This document shows positions 28,182 through 37,580 of a stretch of 64,000 nt of DNA, in pieces. The stretch comes from Methylobacterium pseudosasicola (GTDB taxonomy: Bacteria; Pseudomonadota; Alphaproteobacteria; Rhizobiales; Beijerinckiaceae), in NCBI RefSeq assembly GCF_900114535.1, contig NZ_FOTK01000010.1, forward strand, positions 62,001-126,000, written 5' to 3'. Under the pieces are notes generated by a model that did no database searches, was not told the origin of the DNA, and worked only from the letters and a program-made list of their open reading frames with translations. Positions within the stretch are counted from its first letter, which is position 1, and every line of letters starts with the position of its first letter. Position numbers and translations under genes: made by a program.

Positions 28182-28493
28182 TCAGGGCGTGATGACGACC
28201 ACGTCGTTGGCGTGGACGCGTCCAAGCACGATCCGGGCGCGCTCCTCCAGGAGGTCGCGGTCGATCTGGTCGCTCTTCAGCAGCGCGACCCGGTGCTCCC
28301 AGGTGGCGCGCTCCGCCCGCACGGCGGCGAGTTCCTGGGTGAGGCCGTAGGCGCGGATCTTGAGCGCTTTCTTGGCTTCCAGGCCGCGGTTGCCGCTCTC
28401 GGCCTGCCACACGAAGAAGCCGACGACGAGCGCCGACAGGGTCCAGAGACCCAGGGGCAACACGACCATTCTGACGCGGCGACGGACGACCAT
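28182..28493 (-). CDS. ftsB: Septum formation initiator family protein (FtsB/DivIC)
   Basis: A 103-residue bitopic cell-division protein. A short basic N-terminus (MVVRRRVRM) is followed by one membrane helix (VVLPLGLWTLSALVVGFFVW) and a coiled coil (GLEAKKALKIRAYGLTQELAAVRAERATWEHRVALL), then IDRDLLEERARIVLGRVHANDVVVI, the FtsB-type end. Position between eno and pdhA is the conserved alphaproteobacterial arrangement. It would bridge FtsL and FtsQ in the divisome. Confidence 0.9.
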   Translation of the reverse strand: MVVRRRVRMVVLPLGLWTLSALVVGFFVWQAESGNRGLEAKKALKIRAYGLTQELAAVRAERATWEHRVALLKSDQIDRDLLEERARIVLGRVHANDVVVITP

Positions 28494-28598
28494 GGCGAGA
28501 CCCTCGCGCGGAAAGGTTAACGGAGCTTTTCGAGGCTGCCGGATCGCGCCCGTCGGGTATGATCCCGGGCGGCGAGATCACGGAGTGAACCCGCGCAG

Positions 28599-29780
28599 AT
28601 GGATATGACCGACCTGACGCGCTGGATCGCCGAGCACGCCACCGCGACCGACGACCACGACACGATGCTCGCCCGGGTGTGCGAGGCCCTGTGCGAGGCC
28701 GGCGTCCCGCTCTGGCGGGTCAGCGTCATGTCGCCAGCGATCGATCCGATGGTGCGCGGCGTCAGCCTGAACTGGCATCTCGGCCAGGGACTGACCTTCG
28801 TTCCCAACCCCCACGGCGCCGAGCAGGAGGCCGATTGGCTCCGCAGCCCGATCTTCGCGATGCTGGAGCGGCAGGAGACTTTTGGGCGCTGGCGCCTCGA
28901 CGGTCTCGGCTCAGACACCGACTACCCGATCCTGCACGCCCTGCGCGCCGAGGGCGGGACCGAATACGCGGTCCATATCATCGGCTTCGCCCCCGGCACG
29001 GCGCTCCGCGGCGTCGCGATCTCGTTCTGCACCCGGGCGCGTTCGGGCTTCTCGGAGGCCGACCTGGCGGCGGTGACGCAAGTCCTGCCTGTGCTCGGGC
29101 TGGCGGTGGCCAAACTCGGCCTGGGCCACACCCTGCGCGAGGTCACGGCGACCTATCTCGGGCGCTCCACCGCCGAGCGGATCCTCGACGGACAGATCCA
29201 GCGCGGCCAGGGGCGGGCCGTCCCGGCCGCGATCCTGCTGACGGACCTGCGCGGCTTCACGGCCCTGTCCGACCGGGCCGATCCCTACGACATGGTCACC
29301 TGGCTCAACGAGCATTTCGACGCCCTGGGCGATCCGGTGGCCCGACACGGCGGGGAGATTCTGAAATTCCTCGGGGACGGCTTCCTGGCGATCTTCCCGG
29401 TTCCGGATGCCGGCATCCTCCCCTGCCCGGTCTGCAGCAGCGCCCTTGAGGCTGCCGCGGACGGGCTCGCGGCCAATGCCGCGCTCAATCAGAGACGCCG
29501 CGAGGCAGGACTTCCGGAGCTGACGGCCGATTGCGTCGTGCATTTCGGCACGGTGGTCTACGGCAATGTCGGCACCAAGCGCCGCCTCGACTTCACGGTG
29601 ATCGGGCGGGCGGTGAACGAGGCGAGCCGGATCGAGAGCCAGTGCGAGGCGCTGGGCCACGCGCTGCTCATCTCGGATTCGTTCGCGGAGCGGTGCAGCC
29701 GGACGCTGGACCCAGTGGGCATCATCGAGCTGCGGGGCTTGGCACGGCCGCAGAAGGTCTGGACGCTGCCGGCGGGGTGA
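28599..29780 (+). CDS. Class III adenylate/guanylate cyclase with N-terminal GAF-like sensor
   Basis: A 393-residue cytoplasmic protein. The C-terminal half is a class III cyclase domain: ILLTDLRGFTALSDR has the first metal Asp, ILKFLGDGFLAIF the second, and GNVGTKRRLDFTVIGRAVNEASRIE the dimer-interface end. The N-terminal 200 residues (TRWIAEHATATDDHDTMLAR... SFCTRARSGFSEADLAAV) look like a GAF-type small-molecule sensor. A CPVCSSALEAA insertion in the cyclase domain is notable. It is on the opposite strand between ftsB and eno, splitting a conserved synteny block. Confidence 0.9.
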   Translation: MDMTDLTRWIAEHATATDDHDTMLARVCEALCEAGVPLWRVSVMSPAIDPMVRGVSLNWHLGQGLTFVPNPHGAEQEADWLRSPIFAMLERQETFGRWRLDGLGSDTDYPILHALRAEGGTEYAVHIIGFAPGTALRGVAISFCTRARSGFSEADLAAVTQVLPVLGLAVAKLGLGHTLREVTATYLGRSTAERILDGQIQRGQGRAVPAAILLTDLRGFTALSDRADPYDMVTWLNEHFDALGDPVARHGGEILKFLGDGFLAIFPVPDAGILPCPVCSSALEAAADGLAANAALNQRRREAGLPELTADCVVHFGTVVYGNVGTKRRLDFTVIGRAVNEASRIESQCEALGHALLISDSFAERCSRTLDPVGIIELRGLARPQKVWTLPAG

Positions 29781-29784
29781 CCCA

Positions 29785-29799
29785 CCGTCATTGCGAGCG
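29785..29799 (+). repeat. Half-arm remnant of the 6825-type repeat
   Basis: CCGTCATTGCGAGCG is identical to the first 15 bp of the element at 6825, but no matching second arm is present, so this looks like a decayed or truncated copy. Confidence 0.6.
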
Positions 29800-29865
29800 A
29801 TCCTCAGGGAGATCGTTCACCCGTCGCTTTCGGGATCGTCCGGGCCCGAAAGACGAGCTGTTTGT

Positions 29866-29898
29866 GTCGTCCCTCACCGCACGGTGGCGAGGGACGAC
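29866..29898 (-). terminator. Hairpin downstream of eno
   Basis: GTCGTCCCTC (29866-29875) pairs perfectly with GAGGGACGAC (29889-29898), with an inner ACCG/CGGT pair. It lies 10 bp after the eno stop. There is no strong U-tract, so it is a probable but unproven terminator. Confidence 0.55.
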
Positions 29899-29908
29899 GC
29901 GGGCGCGG

Positions 29909-31276
<1,368 letters not shown>

Positions 31277-31363
31277 TCAAGCCGCGTTCGGCGGCAAGCA
31301 CCGGCGTAGGTCGTGCCTGTGCACGTGTCGTGACAACCCTGACGTGCCGGCACTCGGAGTCAG

Positions 31364-31465
31364 GGGATCCCAAAGGGCTCCGCCCTTTGGCGGGGTGTGG
31401 GGCGGAGCCCCATGAACCAGGGCTCCGCCCTGGACCCGCAAAAGAGCGCAGCCCTTTTGAATCCC
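31364..31465. repeat. GC-rich multi-stem repeat (GGGCTCCGCCC family), copy 1
   Basis: The element runs from GGGATCCCAAAGGGC to CCCTTTTGAATCCC and contains several nested stems (AAAGGGC..GCCCTTT, GGGGC-GGA-GCCCC, CAGGGC-TCC-GCCCTG). A second copy is at 42106-42209. It lies in the eno-queF gap, immediately before queF. Confidence 0.85.
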
Positions 31466-31491
31466 GGACTATACGGATCTATAGGGGCGCC

Positions 31492-31944
31492 ATGACCGCA
31501 TCTGAGACGCTCCAACTCGGCCAGGCCACGCCGCTACCGGCCTCGCCCACCGAGGCCCGCCTCGACCGGGTGCCGAACCCGCATGCCGACACCGACTACG
31601 TGGCGCGCTTCACCGCGCCCGAATTCACCTCGATCTGCCCGGTCACCGGCCAGCCGGATTTCGCGATCCTGGTGATCGATTACGTGCCCGGCGACTGGCT
31701 CGTGGAGTCGAAGTCGCTGAAGCTCTACCTCGGCGCCTTCCGCAACCACGGGGCGTTCCACGAGGATTGCACGGTGGCGATCGGCAAGCGGCTGCGCGAC
31801 CTGCTCGAGCCACGTTACCTGCGCATCGGCGGCTACTGGTATCCGCGCGGCGGCATCCCGATCGACGTGTTCTGGCAGACCGGCGAGCCGCCCAAGACCA
31901 TCTGGCTGCCCGAGACCGGGGTCGCGCCCTATCGCGGGCGTTGA
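31492..31944 (+). CDS. queF: NADPH-dependent 7-cyano-7-deazaguanine reductase
   Basis: A 150-residue unimodular QueF that reduces preQ0 to preQ1 in queuosine biosynthesis. The nucleophile Cys (about residue 49) is in [13 protein letters not shown], with the proton-relay Asp in the same block, and the QueF signature [21 protein letters not shown] is intact. The ATG at 31492 is favoured because upstream in-frame sequence is the repeat at 31364-31465. No preQ1 riboswitch-like structure was recognised in the short leader. Confidence 0.96.
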   Translation: MTASETLQLGQATPLPASPTEARLDRVPNPHADTDYVARFTAPEFTSICPVTGQPDFAILVIDYVPGDWLVESKSLKLYLGAFRNHGAFHEDCTVAIGKRLRDLLEPRYLRIGGYWYPRGGIPIDVFWQTGEPPKTIWLPETGVAPYRGR

Positions 31945-31956
31945 GCCCATACGAAA

Positions 31957-31984
31957 AGGGCGACCGGCTCGCGCCGGTCGCCCT
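31957..31984 (-). terminator. Intrinsic terminator between queF and a convergent gene
   Basis: AGGGCGACCGGC (31957-31968), loop TCGC, GCCGGTCGCCCT (31973-31984) is a perfect 12-bp stem. On the minus strand it is followed by TTTT, so it terminates the gene at 32008-32340 and may also act on queF. Confidence 0.85.
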
Positions 31985-32007
31985 CTGATCCGTTCGGATC
32001 GCCGCCC

Positions 32008-32340
32008 TTAGTAGGGCGAGCCGTAATAGCCGTAGGCCGGGGCGCCGTAGCCGTAAGCCGGGGCGCTGTAGGCCGGGGCGTAGCCGTACCCGCCGTAGCC
32101 ACCGTTGTAGTAGTTGTTGGCCGCGCCGGCGGCGACTGCACCAGCCGCGAGGCCGGCGATGCCGAGGCCGATGGCCGCACCGGTGCCGATGCCGCGACGG
32201 CCACCGCGGTAGCCGTAGCCGCCGTAGCCATGGCCGTAACCGCCGTGGAAGCCGTACGGACGGGCCTCAGCGCCGGTCGTGGCAGCGACGCTGCCGAGAG
32301 CCAGAGCGGCGGCGGTGGCGATGATACCAATCTTGCGCAT
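32008..32340 (-). CDS. Small exported Gly/Tyr-rich protein
   Basis: A 110-residue protein with the signal peptide MRKIGIIATAAALALGSVAA...AEA. The mature part is rich in Gly and Tyr (HGGYGHGYGGYGYRGGRRG), then a hydrophobic Gly/Ala segment (IGLGIAGLAAGAVAAGAA) that may insert in a membrane, then repeats of PAYGYGAPAYGY. Such proteins are common in Methylobacterium and may be envelope or stress-related structural proteins. GAAGGA is a good ribosome binding site, and a perfect EcfG promoter match is upstream (32378-32403). Upstream in-frame ATG at 32376 is not used. Confidence 0.8.
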   Translation of the reverse strand: MRKIGIIATAAALALGSVAATTGAEARPYGFHGGYGHGYGGYGYRGGRRGIGTGAAIGLGIAGLAAGAVAAGAANNYYNGGYGGYGYAPAYSAPAYGYGAPAYGYYGSPY

Positions 32341-32377
32341 AATGTTCCTTCTCGATCCGCGATCGAACATGCCCATT

Positions 32378-32403
32378 AACGTGGCCGCATGGCGGACGGT
32401 TCC
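32378..32403 (-). promoter_or_regulatory. Candidate EcfG general-stress promoter
   Basis: On the minus strand GGAAC (32403-32399) and CGTT (32381-32378) are separated by 17 bases, an exact EcfG consensus. Expected transcription start is about 30 bases before the ATG at 32340. The rest of the 367-bp gap (32341-32707) shows no gene. Confidence 0.7.
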
Positions 32404-32707
32404 AAGTTTTCGCGGGCGATTTCTGGCGATGGTGATGGCCTGAACAACGGTTCATCTCTGCACCCCGGGACGGCATCGCTGTCCCGCGCCTGCGTCTTCA
32501 GAAATGTCCGTCGCTGATCTTGCGAATATTTTCCGCATGCGGGCCCCGAGAGGTGTGGCTCCCAGCGGCTCTCGCCTCGGGCCGACGCACCTTGAGGTGT
32601 GTTGCCGGCTCCAGCGGGGATGACGCCGGTCCGCGCATCCCGTTCCAACCGGGACTGTGCTTAGGTGCGCGGGCGTCATGATGGGCGCCGATCCGGAGAG
32701 CCCTGCG

Positions 32708-33376
32708 ATGGATGCCCTGACGCTAATCCGTGAGGCCTTCGCGCCGCTCCCGGGCAAGCGCCTCCTCGATATCGGCTGCGGCCCCGGGACTCTGGCGAAG
32801 CGGCTCACCGAGGACGGCGCGGCGGTCACGGGAATCGATCCGGGCGCGGCGGCGCTGGAGACGGCCCGGGCCGCCGTGCCAGGCGCGCGGTTCGAGGCGG
32901 CCTCGGCCGAGGCGCTGCCGTTTCCCGCAGCGACTTTCGACGGGGCCGTGATGCTCAACGCCCTGCACCACGTGCCCGACCCGGCCTCAGCGCTTGCCGA
33001 GGCCGCGCGGGTCCTGGCGCCGGGCGGCCTGCTGGTGGTGGTGGAGCCCCTGGCGGAGGGCAGCTTCTTCGACGCCCTGAGGCCGATCGAGGACGAGACC
33101 GCGGTTCGGGCCGCCGCGCAGGCAGCCATCGCGGCTGCGCTAGACGGCGGCGCCTTCCTGTGCCGGCAGGTTGTGACGGTGGCCCGGCGCGAGACGTTCG
33201 CCGCGCTCGATGATTTCCTGGCGCGGGTCAGCGCGGTCGATCCGGCCCGCGCGGCGACGATCGAAGCGCGGCGGCCGGTGGTGGAGGCGGCGTTCCGCGA
33301 CGCGGCCGAGCGCGAGGCCGACGGGCGCTACGCCCTGGTCCAGCCCCTGCGCATCCACGTGCTCCAGCCGGCCTGA
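32708..33376 (+). CDS. Class I SAM-dependent methyltransferase
   Basis: A 222-residue Rossmann-fold methyltransferase with motif I LLDIGCGPGTLAKRL, the acidic loop VTGIDPGAAALE, motif II-like FDGAVMLNALHHVPDP and LAPGGLLVVVEPL. It resembles UbiE/small-molecule type methyltransferases, but the substrate cannot be inferred. The start at 32708 is chosen because GGAGAG lies 7 bases upstream; ATGs at 32678 and 32681 are alternatives. It converges with kdsA. Confidence 0.87.
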   Translation: MDALTLIREAFAPLPGKRLLDIGCGPGTLAKRLTEDGAAVTGIDPGAAALETARAAVPGARFEAASAEALPFPAATFDGAVMLNALHHVPDPASALAEAARVLAPGGLLVVVEPLAEGSFFDALRPIEDETAVRAAAQAAIAAALDGGAFLCRQVVTVARRETFAALDDFLARVSAVDPARAATIEARRPVVEAAFRDAAEREADGRYALVQPLRIHVLQPA

Positions 33377-33383
33377 CGCCGGC

Positions 33384-34238
33384 TCAGGCGTGGCGCTTCT
33401 TGGCGAGGCGGTCGAAGGCAATGAGCTCTTCGAGCAGCGCCGGCATGTCGCGTAGCGCGACCATGTTGGGGCCGTCCGAGGGCGCCCGGTCCGGATCGGG
33501 ATGGGTCTCGATGAACACGCCGGCGACGCCCACTGCCACGGCGGCCCGGGCCAGCACGGCGACGAATTCCCGCTGCCCGCCGGAGCTGGCGCCCTGCCCG
33601 CCCGGCTGTTGCACGGAATGGGTGGCGTCGAACACCACCGGCGCCCCGTGGGTCACCTGCGCCATGATCGGCAGGCTGCGCATGTCCGAGACCAGGGTGT
33701 TGTAGCCGAACGAGGCGCCGCGCTCAGTGACGATGACGTTCGGATTGCCGGCCTCCGTCACCTTGGCGGCGACGTGCTTCATGTCCCAGGGCGCCAGGAA
33801 CTGGCCCTTCTTGATGTTGACCGCCCGGCCGGTGGCGGCGGCGGCCAGGAGCAGGTCGGTCTGGCGGCACAGGAAGGCCGGGATCTGGAGCACGTCCACG
33901 GCCTCGGCGGCCGGCGCGCATTGCTCTGCGGCGTGCACATCGGTGAGCACCGGCAGGCCCAAGGTCTCGCGGATCTCGGCGAAGACCGGCAGAGCGCCTT
34001 CGAGGCCGAGGCCCCGGGCCGCGCTACCGGAGGTGCGGTTGGCCTTGTCGAACGAGGTCTTGAAGACGAGGCCGATCCCGAGGCCCGCCGCCATCTCCTT
34101 GAGCGCGGCGGCGATCTCCAGGGCGTGGTTGCGCCCTTCGAGTTGGCACGGGCCGGCGATCAGCGTGAGCGGCAGGTGGTTGGCGAAGCGTGCTTCGCGG
34201 ACCTGGACGACGGGGCCGGGTGTTTCGCGTGTCGACAT
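33384..34238 (-). CDS. kdsA: 3-deoxy-8-phosphooctulonate synthase (KDO-8-P synthase)
   Basis: Makes KDO-8-phosphate from arabinose-5-phosphate and PEP for lipopolysaccharide. The 284-residue TIM barrel has [61 protein letters not shown] and [12 protein letters not shown]. The retained Asn in the KANRTS region and Cys in AGPCQ should be compared with metal-dependent and metal-independent classes; AGPCQ has the Cys seen in metal-dependent enzymes. ATG at 34238 gives the family N-terminus, and upstream in-frame sequence is not conserved. Confidence 0.96.
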   Translation of the reverse strand: MSTRETPGPVVQVREARFANHLPLTLIAGPCQLEGRNHALEIAAALKEMAAGLGIGLVFKTSFDKANRTSGSAARGLGLEGALPVFAEIRETLGLPVLTDVHAAEQCAPAAEAVDVLQIPAFLCRQTDLLLAAAATGRAVNIKKGQFLAPWDMKHVAAKVTEAGNPNVIVTERGASFGYNTLVSDMRSLPIMAQVTHGAPVVFDATHSVQQPGGQGASSGGQREFVAVLARAAVAVGVAGVFIETHPDPDRAPSDGPNMVALRDMPALLEELIAFDRLAKKRHA

Positions 34239-34248
34239 GGGCTGCGCT

Positions 34249-34734
34249 CTACCCCGCGCGGCGGATTCGCGAAACCCCGGCCCGGGGCGCGACCCGGCAG
34301 ACGGTGAGGTCGTCCCGGAGCCCATCCGCCCGGGGGCCGGTCTCGCACAGCATCAGCGCCCGGGCGGTGCCGCCCCGCTGCGGCGCGTCGGCGAGCAGGC
34401 TGTCCTGGTGGAGGTTGAGCGCCAGCACCTCGGCGGCGGGGACATCCGCCCCGGTAAGCGCTTGGGCGGCGAGCCCCACCAGGGCGAAGTAGGCGCGCGG
34501 CGGCTCCCGGTCGCGGGAGGCGATCGTGATCCGGGCCGGCGCCCGGCAATCGAGGCTCATCCGCTCGGCATCCTGAGCCCGGAACACCGCGAACGGGCCT
34601 TCTCGGCCGGCGAGCGAGGCGCCGGTGATCCGGATCACCTTGGCGGCAAGGGCGTCGCACGCATCCGCGGCCCGGGCCGGCATCGCGGCGAGGACCAGGG
34701 CGCCGGTGAGGACGGCCAGGGTGGAGAGGCGCAT
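34249..34734 (-). CDS. Hypothetical exported protein
   Basis: A 161-residue protein with the signal peptide [25 protein letters not shown]. The mature part has four cysteines (ADACDAL, LDCRAP, LMLCETG, TVCRVAP), compatible with two periplasmic disulfides. It lies 10 bp upstream of kdsA on the same strand, so it could share its transcript. No family was recognised. Confidence 0.72.
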   Translation of the reverse strand: MRLSTLAVLTGALVLAAMPARAADACDALAAKVIRITGASLAGREGPFAVFRAQDAERMSLDCRAPARITIASRDREPPRAYFALVGLAAQALTGADVPAAEVLALNLHQDSLLADAPQRGGTARALMLCETGPRADGLRDDLTVCRVAPRAGVSRIRRAG

Positions 34735-34905
34735 TGGGGTTCAGCTCCTGCGCACCGCATCGGGGACCGGCGATACGCCCCAGAGATAGCGCGGGCCGGC
34801 GCAGCCGCGAAGATGCGCGCCATCGCCGATTGGACAGGACGGCCCCGATGCCCGATCTGAGCGGCCAGCGCGGCCCCCCACGCCGCTGAGGCAGCCAGGC
34901 CATCC

Positions 34906-35928
34906 ATGCTCCGATCCACGCGCCGATCCACTTTTGCATCCGCCGTCCTGCTGGCCCTGACGCTCTCCGGCGCCGGCGCCGAGCCGCTGATGGATCCGGC
35001 CTACGGGCCCGAACTCGACGAATTCGCGTACCCGTTCCCGGTGGAGCGCTACGCCTTCACGTCGCAGCGCCAGCCCTTGCAGATGGCCTATCTCGACGTC
35101 CGGCCGGAAAAACCGAACGGGCGCACCGCCGTGCTGCTCCACGGCAAGAACTTCTGCGCGGCGACCTGGGAGAGCCAGATCCGGGCCCTGACCGGGGCCG
35201 GCTACCGGGTGATCGCCCCGGACCAGATCGGCTTCTGCAAGTCGAGCAAGCCGGCGGCCTACCAGTTCACGTTCCGGCAGCTCGCCGAGAACACCCGCGC
35301 CCTGCTCGACACGCTCGGGATCGCGCGGCCGATCCTGGTGGGCCATTCCACCGGCGGCATGCTGGCCGCGCATTACGCCCTGCTCTACCCGAAGGAGGTG
35401 GCGCAGCTGGTTCTGGTGAACCCGATCGGGCTTGAGGATTGGAGCGCCAAGGGCGTGCCCCCGACCTCGGTGGAGCAATGGTACCAGCGCGAGTTGAAGG
35501 TCACGGCGGCGTCGATCCGCGCCTACGAGACCGCGACCTACTATGCCGGCCAGTGGGAGCCCCGCTACGAGCCTTGGGTGACGATGCTGGCTGGGCTCAA
35601 CGCCGGCCCCGGCAAGGAGGCGGTCGCCTGGGACTCGGCGCTCCTCTACGACATGATCCTGACCCAGCCGGTGGTCTACCGGCTGCCGCAGATCGCGGTG
35701 CCGACCCTGCTGATGATCGGCCAGAAGGACAACACGGCGATCGGCAAGGACCTCGCCCCGCCGGAGGTGCGGGCGTCGCTCGGCAATTACCCGGAACTGG
35801 GCAAGGCGGCGGCCAAAGCGATCCCGGGGGCCAAGCTCGTGGAATTTCCGGCACTGGGCCACGCGCCGCAAATGTCCGACCCCGAGGGGTTCAACAGGGC
35901 GCTGATCGCGGGGATTGCGGCGCCTTGA
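34906..35928 (+). CDS. Exported alpha/beta hydrolase
   Basis: A 340-residue enzyme with a signal peptide (STFASAVLLALTLSGAGAEP). The hydrolase fold shows the oxyanion region LLHGKNFCAATWE, the nucleophile elbow LVGHSTGGMLAAHYAL, LLMIGQKDNTAIG with the acid, and the catalytic His in FPALGHAPQMSDP. Similar exported hydrolases are annotated as epoxide or haloalkane hydrolase-like, but the substrate is not evident. The neighbour is the divergent hypothetical protein; no operon. Confidence 0.88.
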   Translation: MLRSTRRSTFASAVLLALTLSGAGAEPLMDPAYGPELDEFAYPFPVERYAFTSQRQPLQMAYLDVRPEKPNGRTAVLLHGKNFCAATWESQIRALTGAGYRVIAPDQIGFCKSSKPAAYQFTFRQLAENTRALLDTLGIARPILVGHSTGGMLAAHYALLYPKEVAQLVLVNPIGLEDWSAKGVPPTSVEQWYQRELKVTAASIRAYETATYYAGQWEPRYEPWVTMLAGLNAGPGKEAVAWDSALLYDMILTQPVVYRLPQIAVPTLLMIGQKDNTAIGKDLAPPEVRASLGNYPELGKAAAKAIPGAKLVEFPALGHAPQMSDPEGFNRALIAGIAAP

Positions 35929-36001
35929 CCGGCATCATCACGGATAAATATCGTAGTCTCTTCCGCGACTAAGAATCTGCGTAGGTGTGGGAACGCCCGC
36001 T

Positions 36002-36142
36002 CTGTCATCCCGGGGCCGCGAAGCGGAGCCCGGGATCCATAAACGCCGACTGACCAAGACCTTGCGCCGTCGGCGGATCTGGATTGCCGCCCTTGGCGGC
36101 CCCTTCGGGTCCGGGCTCGCCTGCGGCGCCCCGGAATGACAG
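36002..36142. repeat. Palindromic intergenic repeat, GTCATCCCGGGGC family
   Basis: CTGTCATCCCGGGGC (36002-36016) pairs with GCCCCGGAATGACAG (36128-36142) at 14 of 15 positions, with internal stems around CGGAGCCCGGGATCC. A short relative is at 63338-63380. It separates the hydrolase from the amidinotransferase gene. Confidence 0.82.
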
Positions 36143-36194
36143 GGTGGGTTATCCTGCGGACGGCGTTGGAAGCCGTCACACAGGTGCTAAAGCC

Positions 36195-37370
36195 CTAAAA
36201 ATACGACTTCAGCACGCCGCGGCGGCGGACGTCGAGGGTGGCGCAGTGGAACGAGCCGCCGAACGGGCCGTAGCTGAGGAACGGCGCCGGGATCGGATCG
36301 AAGCCCCAATCCTTGAGGGCCTTGGTCAGGGTCGGCTGGCTCTGGTCGACGACGATCTTCTTCTCGGTGATCGCCAGGACGTTGATCGAGGTCCAGGGCG
36401 AGCACATCGAGATCTTGCTCATGAAGCCCTCGACCGGGTCGGGGCGCGGGGCGATCAGAACGTCCCACTTCTTGAGCACGGCGGGGAGCTTCTCGACGTC
36501 GATGTAGTCCGGGTTCACCAGCACCTTGCCGGGAGCCAGCGGCATGAACGACGAGTCGATGTGCATCGGCTGCGGGCAGCGGCTCTCGATCTCGTGGATG
36601 CGGAAGCCGGGGCCGAGATGGCGGCGTAGCCACTCGATGCCCATCAGGTTGGTGACGTTGGAGCGGGTCACGAACAGGTCGCGGCCGCAGCGGACGAAGT
36701 CGGCGGCGTCGAAGACCGGCTCGAACTCGTTGACCGTGAACTGCATGGGCTCGCCGGCCTTCAGGTTCGGCACCCGGTAATCGTAATTGTAGAGGTCGTC
36801 GGTCAGCTGCGGCCGCGGGGCCGAGGTCCAGCGGGCGCCGGCGCGGAAATACTCCTTGAACAGCGACCGGTACGCATCGCCCTCGAAGTAGCGCGAGCGC
36901 CAGCACATCGGGCTCTCGATGATCTCGTCGCCGATGACCAGATACGGGTCGCGCGGGCAGGCGACGCAGAAGCCCCGGGAGGTCCAGCGCGGCGCCTTGA
37001 ATTTGCGGGAAAAGTCCACCGCGTCGGGGCGGCGGATCTTGACGCCCTCGCCGGCCAGGATCTTGATGAAGTTGTCGAGCTCCTGCTGCGCCAGCTTCTT
37101 CATGAACTTGGGGTATTTCCAGCCGCTGGCGAAGCGGTAGAACGGCTGGGCCGCCCGCGGCAGGTTGAAGATCACCGTCAGGTGATGGGTCGGGATGGTG
37201 GCGCCGTCGAGGGATCCGACGATCACCTCCTCCAGCGGATCCCACTCGTTCCAGGCCATGACCGGGGAGTGAGGCGCCGGGATGCCGGGCTCCATTCCGC
37301 CCCGGAGGCCGCCGGCATGCGTGTCGTCGCTCACGGCCTCGACGGCCGTGATCGGTGATTCGCGCTCCAT
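36195..37370 (-). CDS. Glycine amidinotransferase-like enzyme, candidate hopanoid guanidinyl transferase
   Basis: A 391-residue member of the L-arginine:glycine amidinotransferase (AGAT) family. Diagnostic blocks are MAWNEWDPLEEVIVGSLDGA, PVFDAADFVRCGRDLFVTRS (Asp about 221-224), PMHIDSSFMPLAPGKVLVNP (His about 270, Asp 272) and GGSFHCATLDVRR (Cys about 376), so the His/Asp/Cys catalytic set is intact. Family members transfer the amidino group of arginine to a primary amine. The ATG at 37370 has AAGGGG eight bases upstream. The gene is divergent from hpnL-M-I-J-K, sharing a 210-bp promoter region. I infer that the acceptor may be the amine of bacteriohopanetetrol cyclitol ether; alternatives are glycine, lysine or a secondary-metabolite amine. 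Confidence 0.9.
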   Translation of the reverse strand: MERESPITAVEAVSDDTHAGGLRGGMEPGIPAPHSPVMAWNEWDPLEEVIVGSLDGATIPTHHLTVIFNLPRAAQPFYRFASGWKYPKFMKKLAQQELDNFIKILAGEGVKIRRPDAVDFSRKFKAPRWTSRGFCVACPRDPYLVIGDEIIESPMCWRSRYFEGDAYRSLFKEYFRAGARWTSAPRPQLTDDLYNYDYRVPNLKAGEPMQFTVNEFEPVFDAADFVRCGRDLFVTRSNVTNLMGIEWLRRHLGPGFRIHEIESRCPQPMHIDSSFMPLAPGKVLVNPDYIDVEKLPAVLKKWDVLIAPRPDPVEGFMSKISMCSPWTSINVLAITEKKIVVDQSQPTLTKALKDWGFDPIPAPFLSYGPFGGSFHCATLDVRRRGVLKSYF

Positions 37371-37580
37371 GACGTGTGCCCCTTCTGCGACGTGCCGCGG
37401 TCTTCTGCGCGGGCTCCTCGGCCCGGCCACCGCTTTGGCTCCCGGTGTGTCAAACGGGTGATAGACACCGGTAATCCGTGCTGCAACGTGGCAGAAACGT
37501 TCTTGGTCGCCCGGACCTATTTCTGCCGCGACCGTGACCGATTTCCCGCATCAAGCCATTTGCGAGCTTGAAAGACCATT

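Noticed and set aside
31364..31491. preQ1 riboswitch in front of queF
   Set aside because: The leader is mostly a dispersed repeat, and no preQ1 aptamer-like stem with an A-rich tail was seen.
36002..36142. Insertion sequence remnant
   Set aside because: Arms pair as a palindrome, but there is no transposase fragment and no evident target duplication; treated as a palindromic repeat.
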